DNA of 64,000 nucleotides, taken from positions 25,331 to 89,330 of the forward strand of contig JAHDOI010000007.1 in the NCBI GenBank assembly GCA_018434945.1, given 5' to 3'. The notes below the pieces were generated by a model. The model saw nothing but the letters and a program-made list of their open reading frames with translations. It did not search any database and was not told the origin of the DNA. The position numbers and the translations under genes are program-made. Shown piece by piece: positions 16,413 to 25,789 of the stretch; within the stretch, counting starts at the first letter, position 1, and each line of letters starts with the position of its first letter. Source of the stretch: Selenomonadales bacterium. GTDB taxonomy: Bacteria > Bacillota > Negativicutes > Sporomusales > UBA7701.

Positions 16413-18672
16413 TAAAGAACCGACGAAGAATTTTACCCGCGAGATGCTCATCGGCATGGGCGAGGCTTCGGTCCGTAAGAGCTATTATCCGGAGCTGCAG
16501 CAGCGCATGGTCGAGCTGGAGCGGTTCCGCCTGTTGCTCGACCAGGCCCGTGACCCGATCTTTCTCGTCGATCTGGCGGACGGACTGATCGTGGACGCCA
16601 ACGCGGCGGCACGCCGCTGCGTCGGCTGGAAGCAGGGCGGGGTGCCGGCGGCCGGTATCCGGGAGGAGCTGGGGTTCGACCCGCTCGCGGCGCTCGCGGA
16701 CGGGGACGGGGCCGAGGAGCGTACCCTGAGCTGCAACGACGGGCGCAGATTGACTGTGGAGCTGTCGTGCAGCCGGGCCGATATCGACGGCGGCAGCTAC
16801 GGCATCATCGTCGCCCGCGATATCGGCGAGCGGAAAGAGGCCCAGGAGCGGTTGCGTTCGGCTCACGACCAGCTGCAGGCCAATTATCTCGAGCTTGAGG
16901 AATTGTACGGCCAACTGGCCGCCGCCGATGATGCGCTGAAGATGAAGATGGCGGAACTCGAGGCCAGCAACAAAGCGCTCGCCGCGAGCGAAACCCGTTA
17001 CCGGCTGGCGGTGGAGGGTGCGAATGACGGAATCTGGGACTGGGATGTTATCAGCAACAGGCTGACGGTTTCGGCGGCCTGGTCAGGTATTTCCGGCCTG
17101 CCTGCCGTCGCTGTCGAACAGGACGCCAATCTCTGGTGGGAGCGCATCCACCCCGAGGATATCGTCCGCGCCGAGGCGGCTCTCGACCGGCATCTCGCCG
17201 GTAAGTCGAGTTATTACGAGGTCGAGTACCGCTTTCTCATAACCGCCGGCCGCTGGATATGGGTGCTGGCAAAGGGCAAGGCGCTGTTCGAGGACGGCCG
17301 GGCGGTGAGGGTCGCCGGGTCGCTGACCGATATCACCCCGCGTAAGGAGACGGAGGAACGCATCCGTTACATGGCCTTCAACGACCCGCAGACCGAGCTT
17401 TTGAACCGGGCCGGGTTTAACGAAGCGCTGGCGGGGATGATCGCCGCCGCCCGGGCGGAGGCCAGGAGCGGCGCAGTGTTCCTGCTCGATATCGATAATT
17501 TCAAGATGGTGAACGACTCCCGCGGCCATGCCTTCGGCGACGAGGTGCTGCTCGATATCGCCGCGCGCCTGAAGGCTTCTCTGCCGCCTGAGGCGGCCGT
17601 CGCCCGACCCGGCGGCGACGAGTTTTTGGCGGCGTTTTTTATGAGCGAGCCGAACCAGTACCTGTACTGGGCGGAGCGGATTATGCAGGTATTCGACCGG
17701 CCGGCGTTCGTACGCGGGACACAGGTCATGGTGTCCTGCAGCCTCGGCATCGCCCCGCTGTCGGGCAGATCGCTGCCCGGCGAGCTGCTGCGCAAGGCCG
17801 ACACGGCGATGCACAGCGCCAAAGCGGCGGGTAAGAGGACCTGGCGGTTGTTCGAACAGTACATGGAGGATGCGATCCAGCGGCGCATGCGGATCGAGGC
17901 CGAGCTGCACCGTGCGCTGGCGGCCGACGAGTTCCGGCTGCACTATCAGCCGCAGCTCTGTCTGGCCACCGGCCGGGTCATCGGGTTCGAGGCGCTGATC
18001 CGCTGGGCTCGGGGCGGGGAGGAGCTTGTCAACCCGCTCGATTTCATCCCGGTGGCGGAGGAGACGGGCCTGATCGTGCCGATCGGCGAGTGGGTGCTGA
18101 GGGCCGCATGCAGGTTCGGGCACCTCGCCGCGAAGTCGCTCGGCGAACCGGTCCGTATCGCGGTCAACGTTTCGCCCCGCCAGATCGGCCAGGCCAATTT
18201 CGTCGACCGTGTCTGCCGGATTCTCGCCGAGGAGGCTTTCCCGCCCGAACGTCTGGAGGTCGAGATAACGGAGTCGGCGATGATCGAATCGTTCGAGCTT
18301 TCGGTGGAGAAGCTGCGCAGCCTCCGTGCGCAGGGGATCCGTGTGGCGCTCGACGATTTCGGCACAGGGTATTCGTCGCTGACGTACCTCAGCCGGCTGC
18401 CCGCGGATGTCCTCAAGATCGACCGGAGCTTTTTGCGCGAGGCGGGCGCCGACCCGGCGTCGGATGCGATCGTCGGCACGATCATCAAGCTGGCCCACCA
18501 GATGAAGCTGTCGGTTACGGCGGAGGGGGTGGAAAACGAGCAGCAGCAGAAAATGCTGGCGACGTTGGGTTGCGACTGCGGGCAGGGGTTTCACTTCAGC
18601 CGTCCGGTGGCGGGCGAGCAGGCGATGGCCTGGTTGCTGGCTAGGGTGGGAGCTGAGGATAGGCAGGGTTGA
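16396..18672 (+). CDS. PAS-PAS-GGDEF-EAL cyclic-di-GMP protein
   Basis: This soluble sensor (758 aa) has two PAS-type domains (about 40-150 and 200-325) joined by a coiled coil. A GGDEF diguanylate cyclase domain follows, with an intact RPGGDEF at 404-410. The EAL phosphodiesterase domain has EAL at 532-534, EITES, DDFGTGYSSLTYL and LKIDRSF. Both catalytic signatures are intact, so it may be bifunctional. The RxxD inhibitory site expected five residues before GGDEF is absent. The ATG at 16396 has GGAGG 6 bases upstream and overlaps the alcohol dehydrogenase gene by 17 bases. No membrane segment is visible. Confidence 0.94.
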   Translation: MKAPSDKEPTKNFTREMLIGMGEASVRKSYYPELQQRMVELERFRLLLDQARDPIFLVDLADGLIVDANAAARRCVGWKQGGVPAAGIREELGFDPLAALADGDGAEERTLSCNDGRRLTVELSCSRADIDGGSYGIIVARDIGERKEAQERLRSAHDQLQANYLELEELYGQLAAADDALKMKMAELEASNKALAASETRYRLAVEGANDGIWDWDVISNRLTVSAAWSGISGLPAVAVEQDANLWWERIHPEDIVRAEAALDRHLAGKSSYYEVEYRFLITAGRWIWVLAKGKALFEDGRAVRVAGSLTDITPRKETEERIRYMAFNDPQTELLNRAGFNEALAGMIAAARAEARSGAVFLLDIDNFKMVNDSRGHAFGDEVLLDIAARLKASLPPEAAVARPGGDEFLAAFFMSEPNQYLYWAERIMQVFDRPAFVRGTQVMVSCSLGIAPLSGRSLPGELLRKADTAMHSAKAAGKRTWRLFEQYMEDAIQRRMRIEAELHRALAADEFRLHYQPQLCLATGRVIGFEALIRWARGGEELVNPLDFIPVAEETGLIVPIGEWVLRAACRFGHLAAKSLGEPVRIAVNVSPRQIGQANFVDRVCRILAEEAFPPERLEVEITESAMIESFELSVEKLRSLRAQGIRVALDDFGTGYSSLTYLSRLPADVLKIDRSFLREAGADPASDAIVGTIIKLAHQMKLSVTAEGVENEQQQKMLATLGCDCGQGFHFSRPVAGEQAMAWLLARVGAEDRQG

Positions 18673-18991
18673 TATTAATGTCTTTGCCAAGTTTAAAGCC
18701 CGGCATAGAGCCGGGCGGGTGTAGGGGCCGTGGCAGCGGGCTGCGGCCGGCGGTCCCCTCGGTATAGGATATGCGCCGGATACGCCGCAAGTTGCTCGCC
18801 GGGAGGTTGTTATTTTCATGTTATGAGGTGCGGCCGCCGCGGAAAACGACAGGCAAATCCGGCCGATAAAGGCTGTAATAGTAAAAAAGCGGTGATACAG
18901 GGCGTAAATAATCCCTGTTTTTTTTGTTGCCCCGCCGCGCACAATAAAAAGTGTCGGCACATTTTCCGCGGCAGCGAAAGGGGGCATGCGC
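18673..18991 (+). other. 319-bp intergenic region with a GC hairpin and a terminator
   Basis: It holds a GCCCGGC/GCCGGGC hairpin near 18697-18716 without a T-run and the terminator at 18897-18925. I see no convincing gene. The fragment GGCAAATCCGG near 18850 resembles half of a c-di-GMP-I riboswitch, but the rest of that consensus is missing. Confidence 0.5.
18897..18925 (+). terminator. Probable intrinsic terminator upstream of the HerA-like gene
   Basis: A short stem ACAGGG/CCCTGT (18897-18902 with 18913-18918) with a 10-base loop is followed by eight T. The stem is short, so termination may be partial. Confidence 0.55.
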
Positions 18992-20497
18992 GTGAGCGAT
19001 TACAAGGGCCGGCTTATTTACGCCAAGGGCACCTATGTCGAGTTTGTCGTAGCCCCGGGGCAGGATGTGGATTTCGGCGATATCCTGGTGGTGGAGGGCA
19101 AGAGCGGCGACCGGTTCTATATCCGGGCATATGACTTCAAGGTGAAGTCGCGCTGGTCGGGGATCAACAATGTGGGCTACCTGATGAACAAGCTCGACGG
19201 CGAGGGCAAGGTGGAAAACCAGGAGGAACTGGAGTTTTACCTCGGCGGCAACCATACCGTGAAGATCGGGATGGCCGAGCAGCTCTGTTACGCCGACGGC
19301 GAGAACCGCCTGTTCAACCCCAAGACCTGCCCCGATTTTTTCTGCGAGGTGCGCGGTCTCAGCGACGCCGACACCGCGCTGCTGGCCGAGATGAAGGGCG
19401 ACCTGGAGATCGGCTTTCTTAAAAGCGGTCGCGGCGTTCTCGAGTTGCCGGTCGGCATTTACGGCTCAAAGGCGATCACCGAGCATATCGGTATTTTCGG
19501 CACGACCGGGTCGGGCAAGAGCAATCTGGTGAAGGTGCTGGCCGGCTCGGTCATCGACAACGGCAACTACGGCATGCTGGTTTTCGACGTCCACAACGAA
19601 TATTACCGCGATCTGGCCCGCCACCCGGGGGTGAAGGAACGCCTCGCTGTCTATAACGCCAATCCCCAGGGGGATTATGCCCGCCGGCTGACGGTGAGCT
19701 ACAGCGAGGTCGGGCCGGAGGATATCACGGCCTGTGCCACGTTCACCGAGCCGCAGTTCGACGCCATTTACAAGCTGTCGTCCGTGCTGGCCGACAATTG
19801 GGTGCGGGATGTGCTCAAGTACGACACCGCCGATCTCGTCGACGAGCTGAAGGCCAGCACCGGGCAGAAGTTTCAGTCGCCGACGATCAGCAAGATCAAG
19901 AGCATCTGCTGGAATGTGAAGAACGAGCTCAATATCGAGGAAGGCGCGCCGTCGATCGTGGGCGATATGATGGGCGAGCTCGAACGGGGTAAGGTTGTGC
20001 TGGTCGAGCTTAAGAATGTGTCGCCGGTGGGCGAGCTGGCGCTGTCCACGCTGTTGTCGAAGAAGCTGCTCACCCATTACGCGGGCAAGACGGAGGAAGA
20101 CCGCCGCGCCGTCAGGCCGATCCTGATCGTGCTCGAGGAGGCCCACCGGTTCCTGGGCAGGAAGGAGCACGGCAGCAACAATGTGTTCGCCCGCCTGGTG
20201 AGCGAGGCGCGCAAGTTCAACCTCGGACTGTGCGTGGTCGACCAGCAGCCGCGTCTGCTCGCCGACAAGGTGCTGTCGCAGCTCAATACGCTGTTCATCC
20301 TCGGGCTGGCGTCGAAGGCCGACCGGGGCAAGCTGGAGGCGATGTGCCGCAAGGATATCCTTCAGCAGCGCAACGAGATCAAGAATCTCGACTGCGGCGA
20401 GATGGTGGTGGCGACGAATTACATGCGGTTCGCGGCACCGGTCAAGGTGCACAAGTTCGAGGATTACCTCGGGCGCCGCCACGGGGTGGTGGGGTAG
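18992..20497 (+). CDS. HerA-like ATPase (DUF87, FtsK/HerA superfamily)
   Basis: This 501-aa protein has an N-terminal beta-barrel (HAS-barrel-like) region and a RecA-fold ATPase. Walker A is GTTGSGKSNL near 170-179 and Walker B PILIVLEEAHRF near 371-382. A conserved Gln/Arg sensor region (VVDQQPRLLADKVLSQLNT) follows. HerA proteins are hexameric DNA translocases, often paired with the nuclease NurA; no NurA is adjacent here. The GTG at 18992 is preferred because GGGGG lies 7 bases upstream, against one base for the ATG at 18986. A dispersed repeat follows 11 bases after the stop. Confidence 0.88.
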   Translation: MSDYKGRLIYAKGTYVEFVVAPGQDVDFGDILVVEGKSGDRFYIRAYDFKVKSRWSGINNVGYLMNKLDGEGKVENQEELEFYLGGNHTVKIGMAEQLCYADGENRLFNPKTCPDFFCEVRGLSDADTALLAEMKGDLEIGFLKSGRGVLELPVGIYGSKAITEHIGIFGTTGSGKSNLVKVLAGSVIDNGNYGMLVFDVHNEYYRDLARHPGVKERLAVYNANPQGDYARRLTVSYSEVGPEDITACATFTEPQFDAIYKLSSVLADNWVRDVLKYDTADLVDELKASTGQKFQSPTISKIKSICWNVKNELNIEEGAPSIVGDMMGELERGKVVLVELKNVSPVGELALSTLLSKKLLTHYAGKTEEDRRAVRPILIVLEEAHRFLGRKEHGSNNVFARLVSEARKFNLGLCVVDQQPRLLADKVLSQLNTLFILGLASKADRGKLEAMCRKDILQQRNEIKNLDCGEMVVATNYMRFAAPVKVHKFEDYLGRRHGVVG

Positions 20498-20508
20498 AGG
20501 GTAGCCGA

Positions 20509-20627
20509 GGCCGTTCAGAAAGCCCCAGATGCTAGGCGGATCCAAGGGCGCGCCGCGCAGCGTACTCGATTGTACGTAAGCAAGCGCCCGCAGGACCAAC
20601 GACGCAGATGGGGCTTTATCAACGGCC
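20509..20627 (-). repeat. Dispersed intergenic inverted-repeat element, copy 4
   Basis: The 119-bp reverse-orientation copy runs from GGCCGTTCAGAAAGCCCCA to TGGGGCTTTATCAACGGCC. It sits between the HerA-like gene and yqfC. The core carries GCGTACTCGATTGTACGTAAGC. Confidence 0.88.
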
Positions 20628-20684
20628 TATATTGTACTAAACCTCCAGCCACAGCAATAAATTTGTGGTATGGGGGTGAGTCTG

Positions 20685-20963
20685 ATGCAACGCCGCCGCA
20701 AGGGCAATCTGCAGAGGCTGGCCGGACTGCTTGAGATCCCGGCCGATATTGTGCTCGACCTGCCGCGGATCACGATGCTGGGCAACAAGCAATTGTTGGT
20801 CGAGAACCATAAGGGGATTATCGAGTACACCGGCGCCCTCGTACGCATCAAGCTCAGCCAGGGGGAGCTGAACGTGGCCGGCGCCGAGCTGACTATCGGC
20901 AATTTCCAGGCCGAGCAACTGCTCGTGGAGGGCACCGTGACGGAAATCAAGTATGAGACTTGA
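20685..20963 (+). CDS. yqfC: Sporulation protein YqfC
   Basis: This 92-aa YabP/YqfC-family protein is known from sporulation (sigma-E regulon) in Bacillus. It shows the pattern PRITMLGNKQLLVENHKGI and ends with a strand-rich segment. The ATG at 20685 is chosen because GGGGGTG lies 6 bases upstream; an ATG at 20670 would place that site within the coding region. It is followed by yqfD with 11 bases between them. Its presence supports an endospore-forming host. Confidence 0.92.
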   Translation: MQRRRKGNLQRLAGLLEIPADIVLDLPRITMLGNKQLLVENHKGIIEYTGALVRIKLSQGELNVAGAELTIGNFQAEQLLVEGTVTEIKYET

Positions 20964-20974
20964 GGTGGTCCGAG

Positions 20975-22195
20975 ATGCTGACATTGCGGCTGACCAACTA
21001 TCTGCACGGCACCGTGAGGGTGAAGATCAGCGGCGCCATCCCGGAGCGGTTTATCAATCTATGCCTGGCACGGGGCATTTTTTTATGGGGGATAAACAAA
21101 CATAACGACGATGTGTACGCAAGCCTTAGGCTGCCCGATTTTTTCCGGATCAGGCCGCTCGCCAGGCGGAGCCACAACAGGGTGGAGGCGGTGGGACACG
21201 CAGGTTTCCCCTTCACGCTCAAGCGGGTGCGGCGGCGCAAGATGCTGGTTGTCGGGGCGGTGCTGTTTTTCGTTTTTCTCAATCTGCTCACAGCCAGGAT
21301 ATGGTTCGTCGATGTCAGCGGCCATAAGGAGGTGGCTGCCGAGAGGATTACGGGCGCCGCGGCAGCGCACGGCCTGCGGCCGGGGATCGCCAAGGCCGAC
21401 GTCGATCTGAAGGCGGTGGAGAAGGAGATGCTGCTGGCGTTGCCGGAGCTGGCCTGGGTTGGCGTCAACCTCACCGGCACGAGGGCGCTTATCGAGGTTG
21501 TGGAAAAGACGCTGCCCAAGGCCGGGGACAAGTCGCCGGCCCACATCGTGGCCGGCAAGGACGGTGTGATAACCGAGGTGATCGCCATAGCCGGACAGCC
21601 GGCGGTGAAGAAGGGTGACACGGTAAAACGCGGCGATCTGCTTATCAAAGGCTTCGCCGCCGATCCGCCGCCGGCCGCCAGGGACCAGACGCCGATCATC
21701 ACGCTGCCGGCCAGTTATGTCCGTGCCGCCGGAATCGTCAAGGCCCGTGTCTGGTACGAGAGTTACGGCGAGGCTGGGCTCGCCCAGGAGGTGCTCCGGC
21801 GCACCGGCCGGAAGGCGGTGGCGGTTTCGCTGCGGGCCGACGGCCACGAGCTGGCGCTGAAGAGGGTCGCCGACCAGCCCTTCACCCGCTTCGAGACCGA
21901 GGTGGTCCACAAAAAGCTGTCCGGGGGCAGGAATAGCAACTTTGCTGTCGAATCTATCATAAATATCTTTCACGAATTGGTTGCCGAGAGGTATGAGATA
22001 ACGGTCGAGCAAGCCCGCGACATCGCCAGGGGCAAGGCGCTGGCCGCCGTCCAGGACCGCATCCCCGAGGGGGCCCAGGTGCTGACCCGCGAGGTCACGA
22101 CGCTGCAGACGGCGGAGCCCCGGTTTGTCCGTGTGAAGGTGATGGTGGAAACCGTCGAGGAAATCGGGCAGACTATGAACATCAACCTGCAATAG
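20975..22195 (+). CDS. yqfD: Sporulation protein YqfD
   Basis: This 406-aa membrane protein of the YqfD family is needed for efficient sporulation in Bacillus. The N-terminal soluble domain (1-80) is followed by an Arg-rich patch and one transmembrane helix (about 85-103). A large extracytoplasmic part contains a FtsQ/POTRA-like first half (FVDVSGHKEV) and a later beta-rich domain. The ATG at 20975 is preceded by GAGGTGG. PhoH follows by 15 bases, as in Bacillus. Confidence 0.92.
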   Translation: MLTLRLTNYLHGTVRVKISGAIPERFINLCLARGIFLWGINKHNDDVYASLRLPDFFRIRPLARRSHNRVEAVGHAGFPFTLKRVRRRKMLVVGAVLFFVFLNLLTARIWFVDVSGHKEVAAERITGAAAAHGLRPGIAKADVDLKAVEKEMLLALPELAWVGVNLTGTRALIEVVEKTLPKAGDKSPAHIVAGKDGVITEVIAIAGQPAVKKGDTVKRGDLLIKGFAADPPPAARDQTPIITLPASYVRAAGIVKARVWYESYGEAGLAQEVLRRTGRKAVAVSLRADGHELALKRVADQPFTRFETEVVHKKLSGGRNSNFAVESIINIFHELVAERYEITVEQARDIARGKALAAVQDRIPEGAQVLTREVTTLQTAEPRFVRVKVMVETVEEIGQTMNINLQ

Positions 22196-22210
22196 GGAGG
22201 CATACAGTCT

Positions 22211-23185
22211 TTGCCTAACGAGCACGAGGAGAGGCGGATCAGGCTTTCCGACGCCCAGGCGGCGGTGGCCATCCTCGGCCACAGTGACGAGCACCTGCGC
22301 ATAATCGGCGAGAATTTCGCCAGCCGCATCGTTTCCCGCGGCGATGAAGTCGTCATCACCGGCAGTAAGGCCGAGGTCGAGCTGTTGACCAAGCTTTTTC
22401 ACGAGTTGTTGTTCCTTTACCGTCAGGGCAACCAGATTACGGCGCACGATGTGCGCTACAGCGTGCGCATGGTCAAGGAGGGACGGGAGGATAACCTGCA
22501 CCAGATGTTCGCCGATACGGTACTCGTGACCGCCCGCGGCCGCCACATCAAGCCCAAAACGCTTGGCCAGCGCCTGTACCTTGAGGCGATCCGCAACAGC
22601 TTCATCACGATCGGAATAGGTCCGGCCGGAACCGGGAAGACTTATCTTGCCGTCGCGATGGCAGTTTTTTCCTTGAAGAACAAGGAGGTCGAACGGATCA
22701 TCCTCACCCGTCCGGCTGTCGAGGCGGGGGAGAAGCTGGGCTTTCTGCCCGGCGACCTCCAGGAGAAGGTCGACCCGTATCTGCGCCCTCTTTACGACGC
22801 CATGTACGACATCCTTGGCGTCGATACCGTCCAGAAATACATGGCCAAGAATATTATCGAGGTGGCGCCGCTGGCTTATATGCGGGGCCGTACTCTCGAC
22901 GACTCCTTCATTATTCTCGACGAGGCGCAGAATACAACCCCCGAGCAGATGAAAATGTTCCTTACCAGGCTGGGCTTCGGGTCGAAGATGGTTGTCACCG
23001 GGGATATCACCCAGGTGGACTTGCCGCAGGGCAACTCGTCCGGGCTGAAGCACGCCCAGGCCGTGCTGGCCGGCACCAGCGGCATCGAGGCCATTTTCCT
23101 GAACGAGAGCGATGTCGTGCGGCACGAGATCGTAGGCCGCATCATCAAGGCCTACGAGCGTTATGAGGCTTCAAATCCGGGTTAG
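22211..23185 (+). CDS. phoH: PhoH family ATPase
   Basis: This 324-aa PhoH-like P-loop protein has an N-terminal KH-like domain (about 15-90), then Walker A GIGPAGTGKTYLAVAMAV (about 136-153). Walker B is FIILDEAQNTT, followed by the conserved MVVTGDITQVDLP. PhoH proteins are predicted RNA-associated ATPases/helicases and are genomically linked to YbeY, as here. The TTG start lies about 10 bases after GGGAGG. Confidence 0.94.
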   Translation: MPNEHEERRIRLSDAQAAVAILGHSDEHLRIIGENFASRIVSRGDEVVITGSKAEVELLTKLFHELLFLYRQGNQITAHDVRYSVRMVKEGREDNLHQMFADTVLVTARGRHIKPKTLGQRLYLEAIRNSFITIGIGPAGTGKTYLAVAMAVFSLKNKEVERIILTRPAVEAGEKLGFLPGDLQEKVDPYLRPLYDAMYDILGVDTVQKYMAKNIIEVAPLAYMRGRTLDDSFIILDEAQNTTPEQMKMFLTRLGFGSKMVVTGDITQVDLPQGNSSGLKHAQAVLAGTSGIEAIFLNESDVVRHEIVGRIIKAYERYEASNPG

Positions 23186-23217
23186 GGTACGCCCCGGCCA
23201 GTGGAGTTGAAAAAAGA

Positions 23218-25401
23218 ATGTCATCCCTTCAGAATAAACTCCGGGAATTATTTTCCCAGCCCAACAGTATGCATGCCAGACCTCTTGCGCGCCGTATCGT
23301 GCTGTTTATGGCGTTTTTTTCGCTGTATATGATAATCTTGTCCGCCGATTTTATCGCGGACAAGATTTCCTTCCAGGTCGGCCAGGTGAGCGACCGCGAC
23401 GTCGTCGCCCCCCGGTCGGTTTCTTATGTCGACCAGATCAAGACCAAGAAGCTCGAGGCGGAGGTACTGGCCAGCGTGGCCAGTGTCTACGATTTCGACG
23501 TGACGGTGGCCTCGAAGGCCGAAGAGAGCGCAAGCGCCGTCTTCCGCGCCGCCAAGGCCGTAGCTGTCGACAAGGCGTTGACCGAGCCCGGCCAGAGGGC
23601 CGAAAAGCTTAAGATCACCCTGCCCCTGTCGCTGCCGTCTGCGGCCGTCGACGGGCTGGCTACCCTTGGCGAGGCCGACCTGGTCAAAACCGAGGAGCAT
23701 ACGAAGAACGTTTTGCGCAAATATCTCCAGCGCGGCATCCGCGACGACGATCTCGACGCCGCCCGCAAGAACATCGCCCTCGACGCGGAAGGTCTCGGCC
23801 TGGGCAAGGACGCCGAGGCGGTGGTGGCCGGGCTGGCCCAGGCGCTGGTCAAACCCAATTTTGTCCTCAACGTGCGTGAGACCGATAAGCGCAAGCAGGC
23901 CGCTCTTGCCAGCACCGAGCCTGTGCGGGAGACGGTGAAGAAGGGCCAGGTGCTTGTGCGGCGGGGCGATATCGTGACCGCCGAGCAGATCTACGCTATG
24001 GAGGAGCTGGGCCTGCACCGCGGGCATATCAGCGAAGTGCGCATTTTCGGCCTGGCGATCTTCGTGCTTGTGGTCATGGGCCTGGTTATCGGCTACCTGT
24101 ACAAGTTTTCCCCCGAGGTATACGGCAACGACCTCCATATGGTGCTGCTCGGGCTGATCATTCTCCTGACGCTGGTGCTCGGCAAGGCGGCCCACATATA
24201 CTCGGATTTTATCGCCCCAATTGCGGCCGGCGCGTTGCTTACCGCCATTCTGATCGATACCCGTCTGGGTATTTTCATCAGTATCGCTCTGTCGGTGATG
24301 TTCGGGGTGATCGTGGAAAACGACCTCAGGGCGGTGGCGGTGGCCCTGATCGGCAGCCTGACCGGCGTTTACAGTGTTTCCAAGTTCAGCCACGGCTACA
24401 GTCTGACAAGGACCGGCCTGTGGATCGCGGCGATGAATTTCATCACCGTCGGCTCCACCGGATTCCTGGAGCAGATCAACGGCACGCAGATCATGCTGCA
24501 GGGCATACACGGCGCGGTGAGCGGCATCGCGTCGGCGGTAATAACCATCGGGTTCCTGCCCTATCTCGAAAGCACGTTCAACATCACCACCCCCGTGAAG
24601 CTGATGGAGCTGGCAAATCCCAGCAACCCTCTGCTGCAGCGTCTGCTGCTCGATGCTCCCGGCACTTATCATCACAGCCTGCTGGTGGGCAACCTCGCCG
24701 AGACGGCCGCCGGCCATGTCGGCGCCGATCCGGTGACTGTAAGGGTGGGGGCGTATTACCACGATATCGGCAAGATCAAGCGGCCGTATTTCTTTATCGA
24801 AAACCAGACGGACAGCGAGAATCCCCACGATAAGATCGCCCCGTCTTTGAGCACGCTGATCGTGACCTCGCATATCAAGGACGGGCTCGACCTGTGCCGC
24901 GATTACAAGCTGCCGCAGCCGATCGTCGACATCGTGCAGCAGCACCACGGCACGACGCTCGTGTCTTACTTTTACCGGCGGGCCACCGAGAACGAGCACG
25001 GCGAGTGCATCATTGAGGCCGATTTCCGCTACGAGGGGCCGCGCCCCCAGAGCAAGGAGGCGGCGCTGGTGATGCTGGCCGACGCCTGCGAGGCGGCGGT
25101 GCGTTCGCTGTCGCGCCCCAACGTCAACCGGATCGAGTCCACCGTCCGCAAGGTAATCCGTGAGCGGCTCCATGACGGGCAGCTCGACGACTGCAATCTC
25201 ACCCTCAAGGATCTTAACATTATCGGCGATGTGTTCACCCGGGTGCTGTCGAGCATGTTCCACTCGCGGATCGAATACCCCGACGCGCTGAAGGAACTTG
25301 AGAGGAAGAAGGCGAAGAATGGAAATAGTGCTAAGCAGTGTCCCGGAAAAGAGGGAGCCGGCTCCGAAGGTGAGGGAGACGGTGACGACCGTCCTAACTG
25401 A
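23218..25401 (+). CDS. pgpH: PgpH-like 7TM-HD cyclic-di-AMP phosphodiesterase
   Basis: This 727-aa protein has one N-terminal membrane helix (about 26-44) and a large extracellular 7TM-HDED domain (45-270). A block of about seven membrane helices (270-465) and a cytoplasmic HD domain with YYHDIGKIKRPYFF near 512-525 follow. Family members hydrolyse c-di-AMP to pApA. The C-terminus extends beyond the usual family end (SRIEYPDALKELERKKAK), and its last 83 bases overlap ybeY in another frame. It belongs to the phoH-pgpH-ybeY block. Confidence 0.94.
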   Translation: MSSLQNKLRELFSQPNSMHARPLARRIVLFMAFFSLYMIILSADFIADKISFQVGQVSDRDVVAPRSVSYVDQIKTKKLEAEVLASVASVYDFDVTVASKAEESASAVFRAAKAVAVDKALTEPGQRAEKLKITLPLSLPSAAVDGLATLGEADLVKTEEHTKNVLRKYLQRGIRDDDLDAARKNIALDAEGLGLGKDAEAVVAGLAQALVKPNFVLNVRETDKRKQAALASTEPVRETVKKGQVLVRRGDIVTAEQIYAMEELGLHRGHISEVRIFGLAIFVLVVMGLVIGYLYKFSPEVYGNDLHMVLLGLIILLTLVLGKAAHIYSDFIAPIAAGALLTAILIDTRLGIFISIALSVMFGVIVENDLRAVAVALIGSLTGVYSVSKFSHGYSLTRTGLWIAAMNFITVGSTGFLEQINGTQIMLQGIHGAVSGIASAVITIGFLPYLESTFNITTPVKLMELANPSNPLLQRLLLDAPGTYHHSLLVGNLAETAAGHVGADPVTVRVGAYYHDIGKIKRPYFFIENQTDSENPHDKIAPSLSTLIVTSHIKDGLDLCRDYKLPQPIVDIVQQHHGTTLVSYFYRRATENEHGECIIEADFRYEGPRPQSKEAALVMLADACEAAVRSLSRPNVNRIESTVRKVIRERLHDGQLDDCNLTLKDLNIIGDVFTRVLSSMFHSRIEYPDALKELERKKAKNGNSAKQCPGKEGAGSEGEGDGDDRPN

Positions 25402-25789
25402 GGCGGCTAAGGTGCTGGGCATATCGCCCCAGGCCGAGGTGGGCGTCGTGTTCGCCGACGACGCCTATATCCGCGAGCTTAACCGCGATTACCGGGGGAT
25501 CGACGCGGCTACCGACGTGCTGTCCTTCGCTCTTGACGAGGGGGAGGAGCCGGCGGTGCAGGGCGGCCCCGAGGAGGCGCTGCTGGGCGATATCGTCATT
25601 TCCCTGGATACCGCCGAACGCCAGGCGGCGGAATTCGGTCACAGCCTGGAGCGGGAGATGGCTTATCTGACCGTCCACGGCATGCTGCACCTCGTGGGTT
25701 ACGACCACGAGGAGGAAACAGGCAAAGCCGCGATGCGCGAGCGTGAGGAGCACATCCTCGCCGCCCTCGGCATCGTCCGCGAGGGATAA
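25319..25789 (+). CDS. ybeY: Endoribonuclease YbeY (rRNA maturation factor)
   Basis: YbeY (156 aa) is a zinc-dependent RNase involved in 16S rRNA 3'-end maturation and ribosome quality control. The zinc motif HGMLHLVGYDHE supplies H120, H124 and H130. TDVLSFAL and LGDIVIS are also family motifs. The ATG at 25319 gives the usual N-terminus MEIVLS and means an 83-base out-of-frame overlap with pgpH. The ribosome binding site in the AGAGGAAGAAGG stretch is moderate. Confidence 0.94.
   Translation: MEIVLSSVPEKREPAPKVRETVTTVLTEAAKVLGISPQAEVGVVFADDAYIRELNRDYRGIDAATDVLSFALDEGEEPAVQGGPEEALLGDIVISLDTAERQAAEFGHSLEREMAYLTVHGMLHLVGYDHEEETGKAAMREREEHILAALGIVREG

Noticed and set aside
18673..18991. Possible c-di-GMP-I (GEMM) riboswitch upstream of the HerA-like gene
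   Set aside because: Only a GGCAAATCCGG fragment and a terminator are present. The second conserved GCAAAG-type segment and the P1 pairing are missing.
18730..19134. 134-codon open frame overlapping the start of the HerA-like gene
   Set aside because: It crosses a terminator-like hairpin and the ribosome binding site of the better supported gene, and it has no recognisable pattern.
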